In this document: positions 1 through 5,427 of the stretch, in pieces
Layout of the letters: each line of letters opens with the position of its first letter
Numbering within the stretch: position 1 is the first letter of the stretch
Source of the DNA: Bacteroidota bacterium
GTDB taxonomy: Bacteria > Bacteroidota > UBA10030 > UBA6906
DNA length: 5,427 nucleotides
Assembly (NCBI GenBank): GCA_016844425.1
Contig: JAERML010000116.1
Span: 1 to 5,427 of the forward strand
Reading direction: 5' to 3'
The notes under the pieces: model-generated
The model's database searches: none
Told to the model about the DNA's origin: nothing
What the model saw: the letters and a program-made list of their open reading frames with translations, nothing else
Made by a program: the position numbers and the translations under genes

Positions 1-1713
1 AAGTATCCGGAAGGACCCGCGAATGGGAACACTGTTCCTGAAACCCGCCTTGCCAATGTCCCGGCGAATGACACCACGGCGCTGTACATCCGACAGGGGA
101 CCTTCCCTGAACAGCAGTTGTACTGGCTTGGCGATGACCCCGATGGCTATATCATTGGATTTCGATATCGGTGGACCTCCACCCGTCCGAACGTCCCGTT
201 CCCTAATCCACCTGACTGGACCACTGTCCTGAACATCATTAAGACTGGTTGGGAAAATTCCATTATCATCCGGGGAACCCCTGGTTCCATCTTCAGGGTC
301 TACGATTTTCTGGCGACACTCAACCAGGATGATGCCGAGCTGCGCGTGATTGGTGACTCCCTTGCCACGCGCCGCCCATTCGCTGTCCCCTATCGAACAG
401 GCATCGTTGCAACAGATTCTATAGTGGGTGCTGATCGTTTGGTGATTCAGGCCCCAAACACAGGGACTTTTATTTTCTTCTCGCCGGCCGACAGCAATCT
501 TCACAGGTTTGAGGTTGCGTCCATAGACAATAGCGACGAGATTGATCCGACCCCCGCAACGGTCAATTTCTGGACGCTCGTGTCGCCGGGATCTGTAGCC
601 GTGATTGACATTATCCCTGCCCCCAATTCTATGGCAATCCGCACTGCGACTGAGCGATGGCTCGGACTGAAGTTCATCTACCGATCCCTCGACCCTAACA
701 ACTCTTTCGGGATCGATTTCTCGTACAATGTCGATGACTCGGTGAATGGTTGGTCGGAGTGGTCTGCCAGCACAGAGGCATATATCACCGCCCTGGAATT
801 CAAGCCGCTCGTGACCGGGCGCAGCAACCATGTTTTCTATGTCCGCGCACGTAACCGGTGGGGCGTCCTCAGTCCCATTGTCTCGCGACCATTTTCGGTA
901 ATCGTTCCACCAATTGATGAGGCGGGTTATCAGAAGCGGCTCCTGGTTATTAACAATGATCGAGACGGAAACGGCACGAGAGGGTTTCCAACAGTGGCAC
1001 AAGTTGAGAGTGTTTATCAGGATGTGCTCAATTCGATTCCTGAGTTGGCAGGCAGATACTCCATATGGAGGACAACTGCTTATGGCAGCAATTTCCCGCC
1101 GCTGGACACACTTGGGAAATATACTACCATTCTCGTGTTGCAAGAGCAGTATATAGCGGGCCCAAACACCGCGGCACAGCAGATCTTCAACCCGGCTGAG
1201 GAAATTGCGGTGGGGAATTACTTGAATGCAGGGGGAAATCTTATTTGGAGTTCATCTTCGAACCCTATGCGGGGAATTTTTGACTTCCCCACCTGGGCGA
1301 CGGACGTCTTTCATACCATCCCTGTAACGCTCACTTCGCCGATCATTATGAATTCCGCCCTGGACTTTGTAGGGGTCCGAGGGCGGTCCGGGTCAGCCTA
1401 CGGTTATCCAGATGTTCTTCTCGATTCGACCAAGCTCGCCGCAGATTCCATGGGGGCAATTCGATGGATTCCCGTCAACTTTCCCCGCGGGTTTGCCGAG
1501 ACGATTACGTACTTCGACTCCAGAAGCAATGATCCATTCTTTGAGGGCGCGCCCATCGGAATCCGGTTCCTTGCCCCGCCGCCGATTCCACCGGCACGCG
1601 CAACGTATTCGGTGGTCTACTTCGGGTTCCCGTTGTACTATGCGCCGAGGGATGTCATGATCCAGACCTTGCGGCGAGCGTTCTTTGATGTCAAAGAAAT
1701 CCCCGCCCCATGA
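1..1713 (+). CDS. Partial (5'-truncated) exported protein with Ig/FN3-like modules and a C-terminal GATase-like domain
   Basis: The frame is open from base 1, giving 570 visible residues before TGA at 1711-1713. The TTG at 118 is not a convincing start, because the family-like PETRLANVPANDT stretch lies upstream of it in frame. Residues about 14-60 hold an Ig/fibronectin-like start with the GDDPDGYIIGFRYRW motif, common in large envelope proteins of Ignavibacteria-like bacteria. A second beta-sandwich-like module spans about 218-303 (WSEWSAS, then HVFYVRARNRWGVLSP). Residues about 311-564 resemble a class I glutamine-amidotransferase/ThuA-like fold: RLLVINND strand, YTTILVLQEQ strand, NYLNAGGNLIWSSS, and a terminal VVYFGFPLYY with a closing helix. 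No cysteine occurs in the visible part, so GATase catalysis is excluded and a binding or structural role is more likely. The protein ends in FFDVKEIPAP without a type IX sorting tail; a lipoprotein or signal sequence may lie upstream. Gene 2 follows after 11 nt, suggesting co-expression. Coding status is secure; the fold assignment is by pattern only and the function is unknown. Confidence 0.88.
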   Translation, partial: KYPEGPANGNTVPETRLANVPANDTTALYIRQGTFPEQQLYWLGDDPDGYIIGFRYRWTSTRPNVPFPNPPDWTTVLNIIKTGWENSIIIRGTPGSIFRVYDFLATLNQDDAELRVIGDSLATRRPFAVPYRTGIVATDSIVGADRLVIQAPNTGTFIFFSPADSNLHRFEVASIDNSDEIDPTPATVNFWTLVSPGSVAVIDIIPAPNSMAIRTATERWLGLKFIYRSLDPNNSFGIDFSYNVDDSVNGWSEWSASTEAYITALEFKPLVTGRSNHVFYVRARNRWGVLSPIVSRPFSVIVPPIDEAGYQKRLLVINNDRDGNGTRGFPTVAQVESVYQDVLNSIPELAGRYSIWRTTAYGSNFPPLDTLGKYTTILVLQEQYIAGPNTAAQQIFNPAEEIAVGNYLNAGGNLIWSSSSNPMRGIFDFPTWATDVFHTIPVTLTSPIIMNSALDFVGVRGRSGSAYGYPDVLLDSTKLAADSMGAIRWIPVNFPRGFAETITYFDSRSNDPFFEGAPIGIRFLAPPPIPPARATYSVVYFGFPLYYAPRDVMIQTLRRAFFDVKEIPAP

Positions 1714-1717
1714 GGAG
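1713..1717 (+). promoter_or_regulatory. Shine-Dalgarno AGGAG of the TonB-dependent receptor gene
   Basis: AGGAG begins on the last base of the gene 1 stop codon and lies 7 nt before the ATG at 1725. It decides the start of the receptor. The alternative in-frame ATG at 1710 overlaps the gene 1 stop as ATGA, has no purine-rich site at a proper distance, and lies upstream of this ribosome binding site. The placement suggests translational coupling of genes 1 and 2. Confidence 0.75.
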
Positions 1718-1724
1718 AACTAGA

Positions 1725-4622
1725 ATGACGTCGCATGTCAAAGCCATTGTCCGATGTGCTGTTGCCTTGAGTTTGCTCCTGTCCAGTTCGTTGCCCGCAT
1801 GGGGAGGCACCACGGGCAACATCAAGGGTAAAGTCACGGACCTTACGACGGGTGAATCGCTCCTTATGGTGAATGTGCTGGTGGTGGGGAGTGGTCGAGG
1901 TGCAGTCACGAATGACAAAGGTGAGTACTCGATCACGGGTGTCACACCCGGTGTGTATGCACTCCGCGCGTCCCTTTTAGGATATCGAACCATTGAAGCA
2001 AAAAAGGTCACGATCAATGCCGACGAGACGACTGTTTTAGACTTCAAGCTTGCCAGCACCCTTATCGAGAAGGAAGGCGTTACAGTTGAAGGACAGCCAC
2101 CCATGGTGGATGTGAAGAAAACGGCTGGTGATCAAACCTTTAACAAAGACAAGATAGAGCAACTCCCCAATCTTAAGGGTGTTGAAGATGTGCTTGGTCT
2201 TCAAGCTGGCGTTGTGAAGTTTGGCAATCAGCTATTTCTCCGCGGCGGGCGGGCGAACGAGACCTCAATTTTGATTGACGGTGTTGTCGTCAATGATGTT
2301 TCGGGCTCAAGCGGTCCGGCCGGTACGAGTACAGCCAATGAACAGTTGCAACAACTCTACTCCGGCAATGCCACCGGCGGTGGCGCGCTTTCAGTTGCTG
2401 CGAATGCAATCCAGTCTGTGAGCGTGTCGAGCAGCGGCCTCGATGCTGAATATGGTAACGCGCAATCCGGTGTTGTGAATATTACGACAAAATCCGGAAG
2501 TGAGATCTTCAGCGGGACGGCACAGTACCGCACAGATGCGATCGGCAGCAGTGGATTTGGCGAGCGGTACTATGCGGCAAATATCGGAGGCCCGGAGCCA
2601 ATTACCAGCTATCTGCTTCCGTCGCTTGGTGTAGAATTTCCTGGAAAGATGTCGTTTTTCATGAGTTCCAACTTCAACCAGGCGGATGGTCCGTACAGCT
2701 ACAGCACACAGCAATTCTACAACCCGCTGAAGAGAAAGGTGAAGTTCGCGGGATTCTGGGGAAGCCTCCTGAACGGCCTTGGGTTTACGTATACGGACAA
2801 GCAAAGCAACGACTTTTCATTCAATACCAAAGTGTCATACGTTATCGGTGATAACGATCAGTTCGCCTTCAGTTACCGCGCAAACACCAGTTCAGCCCGC
2901 CCCCTTTCGGGAGGGTATTCATGGCGAGATCGGTATGACTCAAGCAGGACAAATACCAACCTCACGACGCAGAATGTGATGCAGTGGACCCACATCCTTG
3001 GAACAAATTCTCTGTTGAAAGGTTATGTCAGCCGCCTGGAAACAGACAAGTCTTCCAACGTTGCCGGTCTCCCGCCTGATCGATATTCCGCGGTGACGAA
3101 TTACGCCACGTTGTACTATCGCGACCAGAACTACGACGGCTTCAATGATATTGGTAGCGACCAGGGATGGTCCCAGAACAATACCGTTATTTGGAGCGTC
3201 AAGTTCGATTTCAATTCACAGATTCACCCCCTCCATTTCTTGAAAACGGGGTTCGAGTACAACTACGAACATATTCAATCCACCGTGATCTCGTACCCGT
3301 TGCTGAGTCCCGATCCGACCTCACCCGGATTTGACACCACACGGGGAGACTATCCGGGGTATGGTCTCGCTCGATGGGTGTCGAACAATCTTCCAAGCCG
3401 TGGGGCGCTGTACGTGCAGGATAATATTGAGTTCAGCAGCATCAACATCAAGATCGGGCTGAGGTACGACTTCTTCTACCTTGGCAAGCAGGTCTTTGCC
3501 GACGATTTCGTGCAACAATATGAGTTGGTGACGAACAATCCCAACGATAAGAAGGAACCAGCCGACTGGCTTGAGAATGAATCGTTCTTCTCGCAACTTG
3601 TCCGCGGTTATGTCAGTCCCCGGCTTGCCATTGGATATCCTGTTTCTGCCCGGACCGTGTTTTATTTTAACTATGGTCACTTTCTCCAGTATCCGGAACG
3701 CGAGCAGCTCTTCCGCTATCCGATCATCACTCAATTGTCCGGCAACTTCATTGGCAACCCATCTCTCAAGCCCCAAAAAACCATTCAGTATGAAGCGGGG
3801 TTTGATCAGTTGATTTTTGATGACCTGTCGCTTGGTATTCGTGGGTATTACAAGGATATTTTTGATTACGTGGCATTCCGTCGGATCCGGCTGAAAAACC
3901 GGAAGGAATTTGACAAGTACGTCAACCTGGATTATGCGAGCACACGCGGTTTTGAGATCATCTTGAACAAGGGTCTCAGTTACCACTATTCCGGAAGCCT
4001 TGGCTATACGTTCCAGCTTGCAAAGGGCCGTGCGTCGGATCCGTTCGCTGTTCAGGCGAATCCAAATCTCTTTGGACTTCCACGGGAGACGCGTTTGGAC
4101 TACGATCAGCAGCACACGGTGAATGTGTTCCTCGGATATCGGGTAGGGCCCAAAGAGGACTACGAAGTGTTTGGAATTCCTCTCAACAATTGGGGCGCAT
4201 CTGTCACCTGGAATTTCGGAAGCGGGTTCCCGTATACGCCGTTCAATCTTGCCCGGAGTGGGAACCTTGAGGATGCATACCTCAAGAATACTGGCGACGG
4301 GCCGTACACTTCGGAAGTGAACATCTCTTTTTTCAAAGGATTTAATTTCCTTGACAATCTTAATGTGACGTTTACGTTGGACGTGACCAATCTGTTGAAC
4401 CGCCGAAATGTTGATTTGAACGGCGGTGGCTTTAATTCTCTTACAGGGCGCCCGATTGCCTATGGGGATTTTGTGCCGACAAATCCCAAGAACATTTACT
4501 CTTGGAGTGGCGCACGCTCCGAGGGGATTCGTGGCGGAGAGGCATTCGATTCCCGGGTTCCACCATTTATCTTCAGGGCTCCGCGCCAGATATCCCTTGG
4601 TATGAAAGTGAACTGGAATTAG
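1725..4622 (+). CDS. TonB-dependent outer-membrane receptor, Oar-like, with N-terminal CarboxypepD_reg-like domain
   Basis: This is a complete 965-aa receptor that would import (or possibly help export) a substrate across the outer membrane using TonB/ExbBD energy; the substrate is unknown. Numbering from ATG 1725: signal peptide 1 to about 27 (K6/R10, then AVALSLLLSS, probable cut near LPAWG). CarboxypepD_reg-like beta-sandwich about 31-112 (GNIKGKVTDLTTGESL, NDKGEYSITGVTPGVYAL, GYRTIEAKKV). EGVTVEG near 117-123 may act as TonB box. Plug about 138-262, with LFLRGGRANETSILIDG and LDAEYGNAQSGVVNITTKSG; a Gly/Ser/Thr-rich stretch of about 40 residues separates its two halves. The barrel runs from about 263 to the end, with family-typical GHFLQYPE (651-658), GNPSLKP (677-683), TRGFE (740-744), DYDQQH (792-797), GSGFPYTP (832-839), DVTNLLN (886-892) and the last strand PRQISLGMKVNWN. 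Length is normal for the family. It lies 11 nt after gene 1 and 27 nt before gene 3. No SusD-like partner is visible, so a SusC role is not supported. The family call is very sure; the substrate is not inferable. Confidence 0.96.
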   Translation: MTSHVKAIVRCAVALSLLLSSSLPAWGGTTGNIKGKVTDLTTGESLLMVNVLVVGSGRGAVTNDKGEYSITGVTPGVYALRASLLGYRTIEAKKVTINADETTVLDFKLASTLIEKEGVTVEGQPPMVDVKKTAGDQTFNKDKIEQLPNLKGVEDVLGLQAGVVKFGNQLFLRGGRANETSILIDGVVVNDVSGSSGPAGTSTANEQLQQLYSGNATGGGALSVAANAIQSVSVSSSGLDAEYGNAQSGVVNITTKSGSEIFSGTAQYRTDAIGSSGFGERYYAANIGGPEPITSYLLPSLGVEFPGKMSFFMSSNFNQADGPYSYSTQQFYNPLKRKVKFAGFWGSLLNGLGFTYTDKQSNDFSFNTKVSYVIGDNDQFAFSYRANTSSARPLSGGYSWRDRYDSSRTNTNLTTQNVMQWTHILGTNSLLKGYVSRLETDKSSNVAGLPPDRYSAVTNYATLYYRDQNYDGFNDIGSDQGWSQNNTVIWSVKFDFNSQIHPLHFLKTGFEYNYEHIQSTVISYPLLSPDPTSPGFDTTRGDYPGYGLARWVSNNLPSRGALYVQDNIEFSSINIKIGLRYDFFYLGKQVFADDFVQQYELVTNNPNDKKEPADWLENESFFSQLVRGYVSPRLAIGYPVSARTVFYFNYGHFLQYPEREQLFRYPIITQLSGNFIGNPSLKPQKTIQYEAGFDQLIFDDLSLGIRGYYKDIFDYVAFRRIRLKNRKEFDKYVNLDYASTRGFEIILNKGLSYHYSGSLGYTFQLAKGRASDPFAVQANPNLFGLPRETRLDYDQQHTVNVFLGYRVGPKEDYEVFGIPLNNWGASVTWNFGSGFPYTPFNLARSGNLEDAYLKNTGDGPYTSEVNISFFKGFNFLDNLNVTFTLDVTNLLNRRNVDLNGGGFNSLTGRPIAYGDFVPTNPKNIYSWSGARSEGIRGGEAFDSRVPPFIFRAPRQISLGMKVNWN

Positions 4623-4649
4623 AAGACTCACTACTAGAATGAGTTATCA
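4623..4649 (+). other. 27-nt intergenic spacer with a 4-codon mini-ORF leading into gene 3
   Basis: There is no hairpin followed by a T run, so no terminator is seen between genes 2 and 3. An ATG at 4639 opens a mini-ORF encoding MSYQ, whose TGA (4651-4653) overlaps the ATG of gene 3 as ATGA. The only purine-rich signal close to the gene 3 start is TGAG at 4640-4643, 6 nt before the ATG, which is weak. The spacer also contains the 10-mer ACTAGAATGA (4633-4642), identical to the sequence around the receptor start (1719-1728). Confidence 0.45.
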
Positions 4650-5427
4650 ATGACAAGATACACACTACCCTTTGCTGCTTCACTCTGCCTGGCGGCTCTT
4701 CAAGCGGCCGCGCAACCCGCGGGGTCGAACGTCGTCGTAGCCAAGCAAGGGTTCTCGATGAAAACCCAAATGGACAACACCGGTACGTTCGGTCGTCAGG
4801 CATATGACCCTCCTGACCCTGCCACAAGCACTGGCCTTCTTGGATTGGAATACCCGGTGGGTCAGCCATACGAGCACTTGTTTGGAGCTGGCATTTGGGT
4901 GGGCGGCCTTTTGGATACCGCGCAGGTTGGGACATTTCCCCCGATTAGAGCCGTCAGCACAGCATATGAAGGATGGTCGGGCCCGTTGAATGAGTTTTTC
5001 CCATCCTCCAGTCGTGCTGACACGATCTTCAGGATCAACGGAAAAAACGCTCCCAAGCCTGCCGCATGGGATGCCTATTGGGGTGGGGCGATTCCGTACA
5101 AACCCATTTCCGATAACGATTTCTACATGACGTACTCGGACTATTTTTATCGTGCCCCAAACCCTGCCAACCATATTCCGCTCAACTTGAAGGTGATCCA
5201 GAGTTCATACGTCTGGAATGACACGTATGCCGATGCGATCATGATTGTCGAATACAAGATCATCAACATTGGGACGAAGCTCATCGATAGTGCTTATGTG
5301 GGGTTCTTCTTTGAAGCGGACGTCGGTCCCTTGAATTCTTCGCTTTACTACCAGAGGAACTTCACGGGTTACTATCCCAACTCACGAACTGCTTACATTC
5401 ACAACCCGGTAGACCGGGGATCGACCC
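4650..5427 (+). CDS. Partial (3'-truncated) secreted protein of the 'LFGAGIWVGG' type, function unknown
   Basis: ATG at 4650 opens a frame of 259 codons with no stop before the window edge. Residues 1-21 form a signal peptide: R3, a hydrophobic core around LPFAASLCLAAL, and an A-A-A cleavage site before Q22. C13 is not in a proper lipobox (Leu at -1), so type I export is preferred. The mature start has MDNTGTFGR (41-49), then GLEYPVGQPYEHLFGAGIWVGG at 65-86, and later LKVIQSSYVWND (180-191), MIVEYKIINIGTK (198-210) and YVGFFFEADVG (216-226). This order is one I recognise from large secreted proteins of Ignavibacteria and related FCB bacteria, which often end in a type IX sorting domain; that end lies outside the window here. 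No enzyme motif is visible and the mature visible part has no cysteine. It follows the receptor by 27 nt, so it is probably in the same transcript. The coding call is firm because the signal peptide and family motifs share one frame; the molecular role is unknown. Confidence 0.88.
   Translation, partial: MTRYTLPFAASLCLAALQAAAQPAGSNVVVAKQGFSMKTQMDNTGTFGRQAYDPPDPATSTGLLGLEYPVGQPYEHLFGAGIWVGGLLDTAQVGTFPPIRAVSTAYEGWSGPLNEFFPSSSRADTIFRINGKNAPKPAAWDAYWGGAIPYKPISDNDFYMTYSDYFYRAPNPANHIPLNLKVIQSSYVWNDTYADAIMIVEYKIINIGTKLIDSAYVGFFFEADVGPLNSSLYYQRNFTGYYPNSRTAYIHNPVDRGST

Noticed and set aside
2..12. 11-nt repeat AGTATCCGGAA shared with the receptor gene near 3690
   Set aside because: Both copies encode a Tyr-Pro-Glu tripeptide in unrelated proteins; a match this short is expected by chance and codon use.
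1691..2104. Antisense ORF (137 codons) over the receptor N-terminus
   Set aside because: It lies opposite a certain signal peptide and CarboxypepD_reg-like domain and has no domain or context of its own.
1725..4622. SusC-type glycan receptor
   Set aside because: Neither neighbour is SusD-like and the barrel motifs fit Oar-like receptors better.
3321..4631. Long antisense ORF (436 codons) opposite the receptor gene
   Set aside because: Its codons are exactly in register with the receptor codons, so stops arise only where the receptor uses TTA, CTA or TCA, which are rare here. It ends at a receptor TCA (3321-3323). The protein has no recognisable domain and the receptor is certain.
4650..4712. 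Lipoprotein signal for gene 3 based on C13
   Set aside because: The residues before C13 are A-S-L, which does not fit a lipobox (small residue needed at -1), while an A-A-A type I cleavage site follows at 19-21.
4573..4935. Antisense ORF (120 codons) crossing the gene 2-gene 3 junction
   Set aside because: It overlaps the coding ends of two well-supported genes and encodes no recognisable protein.
4680..5174. Antisense ORF (164 codons) opposite gene 3
   Set aside because: It is again in codon register with the sense gene, which has a signal peptide and family motifs; the antisense product resembles nothing.

Overview
The window carries three consecutive plus-strand genes with almost no intergenic DNA. 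It reads as a fragment of an operon for cell-envelope proteins. Base composition is roughly balanced by eye. The protein styles point to the FCB superphylum, most likely an Ignavibacteria/Chlorobi-type lineage or a close relative such as Calditrichaeota. The pointers are an Oar-like TonB-dependent receptor with an N-terminal carboxypeptidase-regulatory-like domain, a secreted protein with an 'LFGAGIWVGG'-type motif, and a protein with a 'DDPDG' Ig/fibronectin-like module. This lineage call is inference from protein style; no marker gene is present.

Layout: (1) Positions 1-1713 hold the 3' part of a large gene. Its frame is open from the first base, so the true start lies upstream of the window. 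It encodes Ig/FN3-like modules followed by a C-terminal domain resembling the class I glutamine-amidotransferase (GATase) fold, but without any cysteine. (2) Positions 1725-4622 hold a complete TonB-dependent outer-membrane receptor of 965 aa with signal peptide, CarboxypepD_reg-like domain, plug and beta-barrel. Its start is set by a good Shine-Dalgarno that overlaps the stop of gene 1. (3) From 4650 to the window end runs the 5' part (259 codons) of a secreted protein of a family I recognise by motif but whose function I do not know. It has a clear signal peptide and no stop before the window edge.

The gaps are 11 nt (genes 1-2) and 27 nt (genes 2-3), with no terminator-like hairpin or convincing promoter, so co-transcription is likely. 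The receptor would sit in the outer membrane and the other two proteins would be exported. They could form a surface assembly or an uptake/export system, but the substrate cannot be read from the sequence. No SusD-like lipoprotein is seen next to the receptor, so this is not evidently a SusCD glycan locus.

I see no RNA genes, mobile elements, CRISPR arrays or long repeats. The most notable points are the Cys-free mature parts of all three proteins, EF-hand-like D/N-x-D/N-x-D-G loops in genes 1 and 2, a possible reinitiation leader before gene 3, and the uncharacterised trio itself.
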